In this document: one piece after another, positions 1 to 11,581 of the stretch | Layout: every line of letters starts with the position of its first letter | How positions within the stretch are numbered: the first letter of the stretch is position 1 | Source of the DNA: Asterias rubens | Taxonomy: Eukaryota; Echinodermata; Asteroidea; Forcipulatida; Asteriidae | Direction: 5' to 3' | Assembly: GCF_902459465.1 (NCBI RefSeq) | Contig: NC_047068.1 | Coordinates: forward strand, 8,370,001 to 8,434,000 | DNA: 64,000 bases | Program-made: the position numbers and the translations under genes | The notes under the pieces: generated by a model | Told to the model about the DNA's origin: nothing | Databases searched by the model: none | Seen by the model: only the letters and a program-made list of their open reading frames with translations

Positions 1-289
1 TGAATTTATGCTTCAAAGCAGAGTCATTCTCAATAATTATCGACTATGCTTGTGTCAAATTATAACGCCATTGACAGTTTTCAGGCCCTTGGAAACAGTA
101 GGACCATTTTATCAAGTACAAGGGCTGACCTACATGCACATTTATTGTTGGCTCCAACAGACATTTCAGACTATTTAATCACAATTGTCTATATTTTTCC
201 AAGGGCAAAACGATAAGTCGGAAACCAGACTAAAGTAGGAAGAAAATCGTCCCTGAGTTGTTTTTTCCCCCCCTTTTTTTTGTCACAAC

Positions 290-755
290 ACTACTGTTTT
301 ATGAATTGTATAGATATTCTCCACTGTTCAAAATCAGCCATTGTTTTCGCATTACTGTTTCATGAATTGTTTCACTGTTATAAATCAGCCATTGTTTTCA
401 CATTACTGTTTCATGAATTGTAGCAGATATTTTGTACTTTTCGAAATCAGCCATTGTTTTCACAAACTGTTTCCACAAACTGTTTCATGAATTGTTTCAC
501 TGTTCTAAATCAGCCAGTTTTCACAAACTGTTTCATGAATTGTTTCACTGTTCTAAATCAGCCATTGTTTTCACATTACTGTTTCATGAATTGTTATGAT
601 ATTTTCCAATGTTCAAAATCAGCCATTGTTTTCAAATTAGTTTCATGAGTTCGTAATAGATATTTTTCCATCGTTCAAAATCAGCCATAATGTTTTCACA
701 TCTGCTGTTTTATGAATTTGTATAGATATTTTCCACTGTTTAAAATCAGCCATGG
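290..755. repeat. Minisatellite, about eight units of 50-65 bp
   Basis: Each unit reads roughly ACTGTTTCATGAATTG, a variable AT-rich middle, then AAATCAGCCATTGTTTTCAC. Units differ by substitutions and by a 10-15 bp indel in the middle (with or without AGATATTTTCC). The units between about 470 and 600 are the most alike. The open frames across it are by-products of the repeat. Confidence 0.9.
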
Positions 756-1659
756 CTAGACGGATGCCGATGATTAAACAGAACAATACAAGCTGTCAAG
801 TTAATGGCTCCATTAAAAATATACATGTAGACAAACATGTACCCTGGGGGCATACAGAACAACAGAATAGACAAAACACAATTACAATCCATCGTGCACA
901 ATGTGGATTGTTCACTGGTTAGAAAAAAAGCGATAATCATTCTGAATAGCAAACTCATGACTTCTGACCTTGCCCATGCAGATGTATAAACTCTGAAAAA
1001 AAAAAGCCATTTGCGAGTTAGTAAATTCAAATTGAAGTGGTAACTTGTGATTAGGCATGTCATTGTGATAATCAAATCGAACACTAATGGCTTATTGCTT
1101 CTGATATCTCTTTCTACAGAAAACTATTGAGGAAAGGATCAGTTCTTCTTTCTACTTTACCGGTGTTAAACTGTATTTCAGTCATAAGATTTGCTTATGG
1201 AAAACCTTAAGTTCTATGAAAATGGTCCCCAGCTAGAGCACACACTAATAGTGGCAGTGACTTGCTGCACCAGAAGTAGGTCTGTACCTGAAAGACACAT
1301 TCAATCAGAGATAATTTATAATGCAAATATTTCAGTGATCACTTTTAAACAGCGGTCCGCTGACCAAATTGCCAGTTCAAACACCTGAGACCACCAGTAA
1401 CAATTCCATCCAAGTGGTCCTATAGATAATTCATTTATAATCAGAGCTACATAAAGAAAGCTACTGGATGGGCAGATCATTCATACACAAGTTTAAATTC
1501 GCAATTGTGAAAATTAAACCTTGAAGACAGACCAGAGAAACAGCTTGCAACTGAGTGACTCAGCAAGCTAAAGTAGTTTGGCTGGCTATATTGACAACAA
1601 AATGTTATCTTCCTCCGTAAAAAAAATTGCTTTGTTATATCTCAATAATAATGATAGAA

Positions 1660-2042
1660 TAAAGGCACTGGACACCTTTGGTTATTGTCAAAGACAGTCT
1701 ACTCACTTGGGGTATCTCAACATTATGCATAAAATAACAAGGCTGTGAAAATTTAAACTCAATTGGTTGTCGAAGTTGCAAGTTAATAATGGAAGAAAAA
1801 CACCCTTGTCGTACAAGTCGAGTCCCCTCAGATGCTTGAATTCGAGACCTCACCTGAGGTCTCGAAATCAGTTCAAATGACAGCGAGAAATTACTTCTTC
1901 CGCAAAAACTACGTTACTTCAGAGGGAGCCATTTCTCACAATGTTTTTTTACTATCAACAGCTCTCCATTCCTTGTTACCAAATAAGTTTTTATACTAAA
2001 CAATTATTTTGAGTAGTTACCAACAGTGTCCAGAGCCTTTAA
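1660..2042. mobile_element. MITE family 1 copy (TTAAAGGCA(G/C)TGGACAC ends)
   Basis: A 380-bp non-coding element with terminal inverted repeats, here AAAGGCACTGGACACCTTTGG and its diverged complement near 2030. The centre holds a palindrome built from GAGACCTCACC and its complement. The same body recurs at 7016, 19571, 21408, 35753, 47314, 48158, 49547, 50024 and 57628. In well-kept copies TTAA lies at both edges, which suggests piggyBac-type insertion. Confidence 0.85.
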
Positions 2043-2589
2043 CACGGAATTGAAGTGAACATAAGACTCTAGACAGAAGATTAAACTGCAGATCATTCTT
2101 ACACAAATTTAAATTCCAAACAATGAGAAAATGAAGACTTGAAGATTGACTAGAGAAAAAGTTTATGAGGTAAGCGACACAACAAGCCAAAGTCGTCTTG
2201 ATATCATTTGAGGCACTGCTGGCTAAAGTCGTCTTGATGGCTATTGACGGGAAGACTTCCTTCCCTCCAAGAAAAAAAAACATTGGGGGTAAACCCTCCA
2301 TTTTGTTGTCTCAATATTATGATCGGTTAACACAGAATCAAAGTCAACATTGGACTGGAAAGAAGATTTAATTTTGAGGTCATTGTTTGAAATCGGACGG
2401 TTTTCGGGGGTGTTTGGATTGGATTCTACCGAGCCATTAATAATGCCCAGATCAAACAGTCTCACTTTCTCTTCAAACAATCCCAACATGAAACCATTCC
2501 ATTCCTTTGTGTGCTCACTCTTTATCTAGGTGCACAAGTGATTTAAATTAAACTGCCGTGTGGGTTATTAACTACATGTATGCCTATTT

Positions 2590-2800
2590 CTACTTTCTGT
2601 TCAAGTTGGGAAGGTAGTGCATTCTGCTCTACCAGCCAGGCTCCTAGTGGATGATACCCATGCCTACATCCTTCTGGACTGTGAAGGGGGTAACTGTTTC
2701 AGCCTCAGGAGTAGGTGGCAATGTGCCCCTAGTTACACTTGATTTGGGTGGATAGCCCTCACCTTAAATTGGCTGTCTGTGGCCTTGTGATGTTAGACAA
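2590..2800. repeat. Dispersed SINE-like repeat E
   Basis: This stretch (ATGCCTACATCCTTCTGGAC region) recurs in the same direction at about 36385-36630 and reversed at about 31700-31905. The 36-kb copy ends in a tRNA-like B box, which suggests a SINE body. No coding capacity is seen. Confidence 0.6.
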
Positions 2801-2894
2801 TCTCATATAAAAAAAACCTACCCACCATTGAGTGTTTTCTAGGCACCATGCTAAATCAATCAAAATGTAACACAATCAAGATGTTAATTAGTTT

Positions 2895-3095
2895 TTACCC
2901 ATACACCGATGTGTGTTAGCGCTGTATTCTCAGTACTTTCCCGAGCTGTGAAAAAATATCATAGGCATGTTACTCGGTTGGGATTCGAACCCACGACCCT
3001 TGCAATTCTAGAGCAGTGTCTTACCAACTAGACTACCGAGGTTGCCGGTAGCTAGAGGCAGTACGAATCTTATGTTTTGGCAGCGGGTACCGCAA
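2895..3095 (-). mobile_element. tRNA-derived SINE, family A
   Basis: On the minus strand it contains an A-box-like stretch (GGTAGTCTAGTTGGTAAGAC) and a B box (GGTTCGAATCCC) at normal tRNA spacing, followed by an unrelated tail ending near ACACATCGGTGTATGGG. The same unit lies at 8590-8815 on the plus strand. Identical flanks outside the tRNA part show that this is a SINE and not a tRNA gene. Confidence 0.8.
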
Positions 3096-3439
3096 CGATA
3101 ATAAGAGATGTTAAATCGAGATGAAAACCCTGCTAAACTGAAGCAAAGTATAAGGGATTCTGTTGCATTGTGCAGTAAACTGGTTTTACACCAGCCTTGG
3201 CAATGGGCAGTTACCCCGCACCGCTATTGGTGTGTTGTGGCTGAGCGGATAAGAATTGCTTTCAAAACCTTTATCCTTGTACAGTCATAGGTTATTTTAC
3301 TGAGTGGTTTGCCTTCTGTTTCAACCGCACGTACAGTTCAAACAATTTAACAGTCTTTATTTGGCAAAATAACAAAGAAGGGTGTCATGTACAATGAAAC
3401 TATACTTATATTACAGGGATGAGAGTCATTGCCAACAAA

Positions 3440-3730
3440 AAAAGACTGAAACTGGGATTCAACTCTTAGGGGATAAATTGAAATGATGGTTTTTCAACCT
3501 TTTGATCACCATTTGGAGTTCTAGATTCCAAGGAGCTTTTGTGAACAGTATCCTCAACGCGAGAGAAGTAGATCAAAGAGCATGTCTTATTTAACTTAGT
3601 ATAGCATTTTTTATTAGCAGGTAGAATTTTAAAAAGTCTGAAATCAATCAAAAGACTGACAAATCTCATCTCTGATATAAAAAAAAAAAACAGTAGCAAC
3701 ACAGTGATCTTTCTGTTCTTTGACTAAAGC
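3440..3730. repeat. Dispersed repeat, also at 10490-10760 and around 33480-34000
   Basis: The order of GTTGAAATGATGG..., CCACC or CAACC, GAACAGTATCC, AGATCAAAGAGCA and a T-rich stretch is shared by three places. The 33-kb copy is split by a family 2 MITE. No frame is conserved and the nature of the element is unknown. Confidence 0.5.
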
Positions 3731-3799
3731 AAACTTGAATGCACATCTTAATAAAGGTCATTGCCAAGTACCCTTTGAAAGAAAATTCCAGTAAAAATT

Positions 3800-4345
3800 C
3801 AAGTTTCCCTCATAAGCAACGTTTAGATCCATTCAACAACAAAGAATGCGGTTTGCCGGCCATTCCTAGAGTAGCAATGAGGAACTCGCTGGAGATATTC
3901 TACTTTGGAAACCCACCCATGGTAGACAAACACCAGAGAAGAAGACCTTTATTGACCAATTGATGGAGGATACCGGATGCAGGTTTGAAGATCTACCAAA
4001 TGCAAAGAACGACAGAGAAAGAAAGAAAGCCAAGCACATTCGACCTTATGATGATAAATAGTTATGAAGATTGCACTGTCTGATGTTCATCAACTTTTAT
4101 TCTGTTGTTAATTTAGTAAAATTTAAATCATGAATTAGAAAGAAAGATTGCGACTTGCTCAAATACAATGCATAAGTTTACCACAAAGTGGAGGTTTACG
4201 GTTTAATTATTAATTGCTTCTTGATAAGGTGTCTATGTTTTGTCTTGTCTATATTTTGTTTTGTATGTTCGTGGTTTGTTGTGAGTGCATTATGTATGAA
4301 ATAAACAAAAAGTACTTGTACTTTATAAAAAAAAAAAATAAAAAA
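3800..4345 (+). mobile_element. LINE (non-LTR retrotransposon) 3' end with poly(A) tail, broken
   Basis: In the frame ending at the stop near 4060, residues such as KTFIDQLMEDTGC and FEDLPNAKNDRE resemble the extreme C-terminus of LINE reverse-transcriptase proteins. Upstream the frame is lost by shifts and stops. About 240 bp of 3' UTR follow, then AATAAA and an A-rich tail at about 4327-4370. The copy is 5'-truncated and dead. Confidence 0.7.
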
Positions 4346-4540
4346 AAATAAAATAAAAAAAATAGAAAAATTTGATATGAAGAAAGGGTGCATAACTCAA
4401 TACTTCATCTAACATTTTGAATTCATGTGGAAATCATGAGACAAAATGTAAAACATTTACCATACATATGCCCAGTGAAGTATCTTGCCTGCCAGAAAGG
4501 CCATGGAAGGTACAAGGTTGTGAGCAATTTTTCATAGAGG

Positions 4541-4702
4541 CATTAATTATCTTGAAGCTATCAAAGATGCAAGTCAATTAAGCCATTTGAAACACGATTG
4601 TAAAGTGATCTTTTTCCCTACCATTAATTATCTTGAAGCTATCAAAGATGCAAGTCAATTAAGCCATTTGAAACACGATTGTAAAGTGATCTTTTTCCCT
4701 AC
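4541..4702. repeat. Perfect 81-bp tandem duplication
   Basis: Two adjacent 81-bp units starting CATTAATTATCTTGAAGC, at 4541 and 4622, appear identical along their whole length. This implies a recent duplication. Confidence 0.95.
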
Positions 4703-5152
4703 CATTTGAGCCATGATTGCAGAATGGTCTTTCACTTCTTACATCCAATTTATTTGGAACTGATTGCAGGAATCCAGCCGGCATATTAATGGACATCAAT
4801 CATCAGCGTGGTAGTCAAGAAGTTGATTGATTTGCTGTGCACACAGGACGGATGATATCCATCCCAAATTGAATTGTCAGAAACATCAAAACCACAACAG
4901 AAACCATTTTGTGTGTTTTTCTTTTTTACCTGATTCATAATACAGAAGTGTTTATTAAAAAGCCCTGCTTTCTTTTTGTTCTTAAAAGAGATATCACAGG
5001 CCTACTGTTTAAGTTTCTTTTATCAAAATCAACATCAATACATTATCATACCACTGATAGCCAGGAAAGCCACAAAAAGTAACGGCACAACCTTGGAAGC
5101 AGCAGATAATGCCTTATCAGATATATTTATGCAATAAATGCAACAGAATAAG

Positions 5153-5314
5153 GGAATCAATGTGTGGTGAAGAGGTTTTCAACTAGTGGTTTAAACCCAA
5201 CGAGGCCTGGTTCTTGATAATTTTACCAAGATGAAGTCGAGGTAAACTATCAAGAACCAGGCCTTGGCGGGTTTAAACTACTAGTTGAAAACCGATTCAA
5301 CACACTTTGATTCC
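5153..5314. mobile_element. Foldback element, about 70-nt arms
   Basis: The left arm from 5153 (GGAATCAATGTGTGGTGAAG onward) is matched by its complement ending at 5314, with a short middle around 5225-5245. The arms include TTTTCAACTAGT, GGTTTAAACCC and AGGCCTGGTTCTTGATA. No coding capacity. Confidence 0.8.
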
Positions 5315-5789
5315 CATTCATAAATACCTTTTCGGTAAAAAATCATCAACACTTTTTGGTCAAAAAGTAAAATAAATGCAAAAATTATAATTGTTCAATG
5401 ATTTCTTTCAACACAACACCCCTTCAACTATGAAATGGTAAGGCCCTCCGGTTAACAACTCCTTATAAGGAGATGGCTGTGCGCATAGCGCGTATCTCTA
5501 GATGTGGCACAACTGTTCCAGCCGTTGCTCTCGACCAATAAGAATGAAGAAACTGTCCCCCTCACAACCGGTCATAAACACTGGTCATTATCAAAGGTTT
5601 AAACACCCCACGTGACGCGCTCTCCACAAATAGGAATAACGGAACTGTCTGAGGTATTTATGAATATTAATTTAAGCACTGCGTATACAGTGCTGTACTA
5701 AACATCCAGGAAAAAACCCCACGTACATGTAGCCTGTAGGCAAATATGACTCGAGTGGGACTCAAACTCTGATCCACACCATACTACTA

Positions 5790-6055
5790 ATAGTAATAAT
5801 ATCAAAGTCTTATATAGCACATGTGTACCTACCAGCAAAGTACTCAAGGCGCTTAGTATATATTAATACACAGAAAGATAGGTTATTGAAAGTTATGCAT
5901 TCTGAGACCCAATTATGTAGCACCATCTAAGGGTTCACAAGGTGCTACGGCGCATTCAGCAGCCACAGCCAGGAACACCGGGGAGAACCCCTTCTCTTTT
6001 TTATAAGTGCACTGGGTTCTTTTACATGCGTTACACAAAACATGGGACCAAACGT
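5790..6055 (-). mobile_element. SINE family B, 5'-truncated copy
   Basis: This is the reverse complement of the body of the SINE at 14489-14890 (shared stretches include TACATGCGTTACACAA, GGTGCTACGGCGCATT and CTCAAGGCGCT). The tRNA-like head is missing. Confidence 0.75.
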
Positions 6056-6066
6056 ATACCTTCCCT

Positions 6067-6394
6067 TTAAAGCCATTATACACTTTCGGTAAATATATAC
6101 TTACATATAAAATAACAAACCTGTGAAAATTTAGGTTCAATCGGTCATCGGAGTCGGGAAAAATAACGGGAAAACCCACCCTTGGTTTCCGCCCATTTCG
6201 CCGTGTCATGACATGTGTTTAAAATAAATCCGTAATTCTCGCTAACTAGAATTTATATTTTTTTAATGTTGTCTGAAAAAGTAAAGCATTTCATGGAACA
6301 ATATTTCAAGAGAAGTCTTTCACCATTACCTTCTGTAAACCCTGTAAATTATTTGTAAATCTGTGAACTGTTTTTTTTTGTACAATGGCTTTAA
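6067..6394. mobile_element. MITE family 2 copy (TTAAAGCCATTATACAC ends)
   Basis: Terminal inverted repeats start TTAAAGCCATTATACACTTTC on the left and end in AATGGCTTTAA on the right. The body (AAATTTAGGCTCAATCGGTC, CCTTCTGTAAACCCTG) recurs at 33541 (inverted), 42351 and 60568. TTAA is present at both edges. Confidence 0.85.
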
Positions 6395-7015
6395 GCTACA
6401 GAAACACAATTGTGAAGTCTGTTCACATGTAAATCTATCAGTGTAGCTTGTACACGGCAAATGTATAAGTACACAGTCAGTGGGTATTCTTTATTTCTGC
6501 CATTGAATTATTTCTACCTGCACATAAAACAAATTGAAATTGTTATCACCGATTTGATTAAAAAACTGTCCTGAGTATAAACAACCATGTGGGGCAATAC
6601 AAGGTCAACAATTCAATTGAACTCAGCGAACAAAACCCACAAAAAAACAAACTAAACACATGAAAGGCAATAATTATCTGAAGATGTACTTGACATTGTC
6701 CTGTCCGCCCTGAGATGATAATTGTTGGGCATTGTTCATGGATTGTCACATATGGAGTGTACTGAACAAACGGCCATAATACAAGAACTTAAACGCAACA
6801 AAATCACAATATCTGTATACATGAACATTGTAACTCTACTACTGTCTGACCTTTCTCAAATATAGGAGGCATATCAAGCTAAAGGAGTCCTTTCTCACAA
6901 ATACCGTTATGGATAAACAAGACAAAACAAACCAACAACGACAATTAAAAAAATGTAAATTCAAATGCCAAAATACATCTTATTTATGTTGAAAATTCTC
7001 TTCTTCAAACAGGGG

Positions 7016-7402
7016 TTAAAGGCAGTGGACACAATTGGTAATTACTAAAAATAATTATAAGCATAAAACCTTACTCGGTGACAAGTTATGGGGAGAGGTT
7101 GGTGGTATAAAACATTGTGAGAAACAGCTCCCTCTGAAGTGCCATAGTTTTGGAGAAAGAAGTAATTTTCCTTGAATTTGATTTCGAGACCTCAAGTTTA
7201 GAACTTGAGGTCTCGAAATCAACCATCTTAACGCACACAACTTCGTGTGACAAGGATGTTTTCTTCTTTCATTATTATCTCGCAACTTCGATGACCGATT
7301 GAGCTCAAATTTTCACAGGTTTGTTATTGTATGCGTATGTTGAGATACACCAACTGTGAAGGCTAGTCTTTGACAATTACCAATAGTGTCCACTGCCTTT
7401 AA
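7016..7402. mobile_element. MITE family 1 copy, well preserved
   Basis: Both ends are intact: TTAAAGGCAGTGGACAC on the left and GTGTCCACTGCCTTTAA on the right. The central palindrome has the arm GAGACCTCAAGTT. Confidence 0.9.
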
Positions 7403-7412
7403 CAGGAATAGG

Positions 7413-7548
7413 CCAGGGGTCAATTTCACAAAGAGATAGGACTACTTGTGTGTAGCTCCTAAGATCAAAAACGTGTAGCTAGGCCTTAGCACGAGTTACT
7501 CGTCCTAAGTCGAGATAAGGCTTGTCTTACATCTTTGTGAAATGCGCC
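7413..7548. mobile_element. Short palindromic MITE (GGGGTCAATTTCACAAAGAG type)
   Basis: The left end AGGGGTCAATTTCACAAAG is mirrored by CATCTTTGTGAAATGCGCCTC on the right. The inside is made of short TCCTAAGT and CGAGTTACTCG units. The same family lies at 45117-45288. Confidence 0.7.
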
Positions 7549-7552
7549 TCCA

Positions 7553-7665
7553 TTCCCTTTGTGCCCTTGAAATGCTCCAGTAGAAATTTAAAAGTAAAGG
7601 GTGCCCCTTTACCAACGAGAAAATGCCATGGTGCCCTTGCCCTTTCAAAAACAAAGCAAACAGGC
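7553..7665. repeat. Dispersed repeat rich in GTGCCC
   Basis: GTGCCCTTGAAATGC..., GTGCCCCTTTACCAA, GAGAAAATGCC and CCCTTTC follow in the same order at about 59999-60090, and in reverse orientation around 11055-11160. Confidence 0.6.
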
Positions 7666-7738
7666 CTGGGTTAAGATAAGCATTGAAAGAAAACGTGCTG
7701 ATGTATGTTCAATAAACAACTCAACTATTCTCTTATAT

Positions 7739-8367
7739 CATGGAGGAAGGAAGAGAAGGAGTTCGAACGACCTGCAAAACCGCAGAGTAACAAAAGAATA
7801 CCCTGACAATGCCCCTGTCTGACCAGTGGAAAAAGATTGGAGACCTCCTGCTGGACGGCTGATGTGAGTGCGATTAGATCTCTTTGTACATAAGGTGTGG
7901 TACCGCCACTCTGCACCGTTGCCTTCGTGTAAAGTTGAATCATTGGAGACAAGAATTGTGAATATACACGTTTTCATTTACCGTTTGTGGTGTTTACATG
8001 GAAATATCATAGCATATTTTTACATTTTTTGTGACTTTCCTGTCACTAGCGGTGGTTCAAAATTTGGGTATTAGCACATGACGGTGGTTGGTGTTCAATT
8101 GTGTTTTTCGATTTTGGTGGGCGAAAGTGAACACAAATTTTATCAGGTCTCAATTTCTTTTTGTTTTTTTCTGTATTATATCCATACGACATACAACACC
8201 ATAGTTGAGTGAAGAACCAAGTGCACACGCGCAAACTCACAGACGCCAGGTCACCATTGTATGTATAAGGTATGTGGGTGATTACAAGGTGTCGTTAAAC
8301 GACCGTGTACCACGGGTTCGGCTTTTGAAGCCCCTTCGTTCGAGCTCCTTCTCTTCCTTCCTCCATG
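7739..8367. mobile_element. 629-bp inverted-repeat DNA transposon with 7-bp target duplication
   Basis: The termini CATGGAGGAAGGAAGAGAAG (left) and the complement ending in CTTCCTTCCTCCATG (right) are nearly perfect for about 33 bp. The direct repeat CTTATAT flanks the element at 7732-7738 and 8368-8374. Part of the body recurs at 43091-43534. No transposase frame is seen, so it is non-autonomous. Confidence 0.88.
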
Positions 8368-8589
8368 CTTATATCATTGGTGTTTCTACTTTCACAACTT
8401 TTGAACCTAAAAGTGTTCAAACATGCTCTTTTCAAATGAATGAACATGAAACAAACAAAAAATGACTTAAGTTGACAAATGACTCATTTTACTTTCATTT
8501 CATTACATATCGAGTTATGTGCTTACACATCGGTGTATGGGTAAAAAACAAAATTAATATTCTTTATCCCCGATTCAAAATTAACATCT

Positions 8590-8815
8590 ATTATATATCG
8601 TAGCGGTACCCGCTGCCAAAACATAGGATTCAAACTGCCTCTAGCTACTGGGCAACCTCGGTAGTCTAGTTGGTAAGACACTGCTCTAGAATTGCAAGGG
8701 TCGTGGGTTCGAATCCCACCCGAGTAACATGCCTGTGATCTTTTTCCACAGGACTCGGGAAAGTACCGAGTATACAGTGCTGACACACATCGGTGTGTGG
8801 GCCAAAACCAAACCA
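8590..8815 (+). mobile_element. tRNA-derived SINE, family A
   Basis: The A box region GGTAGTCTAGTTGGTAAGAC and B box GGTTCGAATCCC give a D arm and a T arm, and CTCGG pairs with CCGAG as an acceptor stem. The anticodon arm is weak. A minus-strand copy at 2895-3095 shares the flanks outside the tRNA part. Confidence 0.8.
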
Positions 8816-10489
8816 GGCTGCCTTAATTCAATTGCTTTTACAATATTTAAACCACAATATAAAAAGACAAGCAACTTAATATGAGTACTTTTGCAGGGAC
8901 TACAATACCATGCAGTACAATTCACATAGGAAAAGGAGAAAAAACCCATGGCAACACTTAAGCTGAAAACAAACAGTTGCAAAAACGTATTATTTTATAC
9001 TGGATTTGCTCTACAAATTAACAACTCACGTCATAGTTTTATAGTTGTCATAAACTAAAACTATTTATTGTTTCATGTGTGTGTTGAGTTTACAAGTATA
9101 AATACATTACCGAGGTCAGATAGATAACAAACACAAAGATGTTTTCATTAGAGATAACTGGGTATCTTAAGTACATAAATTTACACGTACTATTATCTTT
9201 CACTAAACACATAAGACTTGTATTGACAAAATTCACCTGAGGTTACACTAGTGCTAAAATATTGGTTGCGTCACTTTGCCCTGCTTTGCCACAATCTCGG
9301 TTGTGCCATTTTTGGAGTCAATGTCCCCATGTGTTGGTAAAAAGTCAAAGTTTTGGTCAAGATTTAACTTTTGAACGCAAGGTGCGAGCAGAAAGATCTG
9401 GTTCGTTTGCCATTGTTCAAGAAGGCCACTCTCTACTTCTGAGCACGAGTTCAAGTTCAAAGCCAAATTCAAAGAAGAGCTGCAAAAGCACAAAAAGTTG
9501 TTATGTACAGCAAAACATTGCTTACCAGAATAAAGTTGAGCCAAAATGTAGCCAGGGTACTTTGCCACAACATTTACGAGCGTTGATTGTTTATTTGTTA
9601 TCATTGTGTGTGACTGATTTTGTGAGCTTTCTCACTGAAGTTTAAAAACTAACAACCCTTGTGCGACATGAGAGTGATATATGACGAATTGGTAGTCCTG
9701 ATCACCTTGATTGGACAAGCTAGCACCCACAATAGCATGCGCTGTATGGGCATTTTCTCCTAGGACGTCGTTCAATAAACAAGGATTCCTTTCACACGAT
9801 GATGTAGCCCATGTCCCTGGTCAAAACTTCCGATAGTGTATGTTGTAGGTCCGGACCTCAGACAAAATGTAGCAATGTTGGACAAGATTTGACAAAGTAA
9901 CCCTGGACACTTCAAAAATTATTGTCCTTTCACATGAGGCGCATTTTGTAAAAACTTACCAACCCTTGCTAACTTGCTCTCGTGTGAAAGGGGCTTTACC
10001 AGCCAAAAAAATACAATGCCACACGTACCATTTCTGACATGGTTTCCTGGTTGTTTTTGCTCATCAGTAAAATGTCAAGTAACATTTTCAAATGGCATAC
10101 AATATTTAGCATCTGAAATGTTTCAAATTGTTCAAAACCCGCAAACAACACTAAAACTTGGCAGAAATGCTTTCCGAAGATAAGCGGCAGCCTAAAATAT
10201 TCTTTCCTTCGAAAGCCTCTCGGCACAATTTGTTTGACTTTGCTTTCCCAACTTCAATTAACCCAGAAGTTAAATGTGTTATTATGTCTCATTACAATAC
10301 TTTGCCATAAGTTTTTCAATCGAAGTCTAAAAGTATGCCTAAAAAATACTAAAGTACTGTAAATTGCCAGAGGAGGCTGCACATGGACTACATCTTATCA
10401 TTCCAAAGTACATGTTTTATGGCTAAAAGAGTTATGTAAAAACCTCATACATGCAAAAGCAACAGTAATTTCTTACAAAAAGGTCTGAA
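8816..10489. other. No gene recognised
   Basis: Two overlapping frames at 9254-9645 on opposite strands carry no domain I recognise and have no splice context. The remainder is AT-rich and unassigned. Confidence 0.4.
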
Positions 10490-11165
10490 TTTTAGAAGGC
10501 ATGTTGAAATGATGAGATTTCCACCTTTTCGTTAACCCCTGGAGGTATAGCTTTCAACCTCTGAGAACAGTATCCCCAGTGTTAGCCAGAAAGACATATC
10601 AGAGAGCAACATTTCGTAAAAATTATCTGAAGGAAACAGCAGAGCTAAGTACTGTTTTTTTTCACCAGGCAGACATAAATAGGTGTGAATTCAGATAAAA
10701 GTCTGAAATTTTCATCTGTGCTTTTTATGCCAAATGATGCTTGGGTCAGTTTTGTCGCTCACAAACAGAAACAGTCAAAAACATCTGTCCCGACCAGAAT
10801 AAATTACCCAAAGCATTTCCTGTGAGACTCAAAAGGCCTTCACCACATGTACTGGTTTCCTAGCTCGGCAAGCAAAGTGAAAGTGTCAAAAACTACAACC
10901 TGGAAGTCAGCATGGGAGGCCAAGGGTTTTTGTTAATGAGTTTTACATCGCATGGGGACAATGCTTGTACAGTTCACAATGAACACAGAGAGAACTCTAT
11001 CAATGTGTATCGCTATGCTGAACAAGATTTTGCAAGAAGTTATGCTTCTTTTTTTAAAAGGGAAAGGGCACCAAGGTATTTTCTCCTTGGTAAAGGTCAC
11101 CCAATGAGGAAATTGTACATTTCTACTGGAGCATCTCCAGGGCACCAAGGCAATGACTAGGGGGC
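10490..11165. repeat. Dispersed repeats; no gene recognised
   Basis: 10490-10760 matches the repeat at 3440-3730. 11055-11160 is a reversed GTGCCC-type repeat (GGGCACCAAGG...CTCCTTGGTAAAGG). Confidence 0.45.
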
Positions 11166-11293
11166 ATCGCAGCAATTTCCTTTTGTGATGTACCAGGCAT
11201 GAGCTCAGACTCAGAGCCTGTTTGCTACACTGAAGAAGTTGTACAAAATGTAGCAAGAAGTTCAGAGTCTGTTTATTTAGAAACTATAATTAT

Positions 11294-11425
11294 GTTTTAC
11301 CCTCACTCAATACTTTCCTGAGTTGTGTGGACAAAATCCACAGGCAAATCACTCGGGTGGAATTCGAACCCATGACACATCAAGCCTGGTGGCTAGAGAC
11401 AGGTTGAATCCTATATTCTTCATTG
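11294..11425 (-). mobile_element. tRNA-derived SINE family A, deleted copy
   Basis: The reverse strand carries the family A tail (ACTCAGGAAAGTATTGAG) and B box (GGGTTCGAATTCC), but the A-box half is shortened by a deletion. Confidence 0.65.
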
Positions 11426-11581
11426 AGAGAGTTGCATCAACTTGCGATTGGAAGACCACACTGCACTTTAGATTGTACTATAGATTGTGCAGAATTAGGA
11501 AACTAGTTTTACAAGTTCACAGGGGGATAACGTTGCAAGAAGTTATAAGCTTATTACATGTTCATTGAACACTTAAAACAC

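Noticed and set aside
8640-8740. A possible functional tRNA gene
   Set aside because: A and B boxes and two arms are good, but the anticodon arm is poor, and the copy at 2895-3095 shares sequence beyond the tRNA part. It is a SINE head.
9254-9645. Two frames of 116 and 127 codons on opposite strands
   Set aside because: They overlap almost completely, neither has a domain, and at most one could be real.
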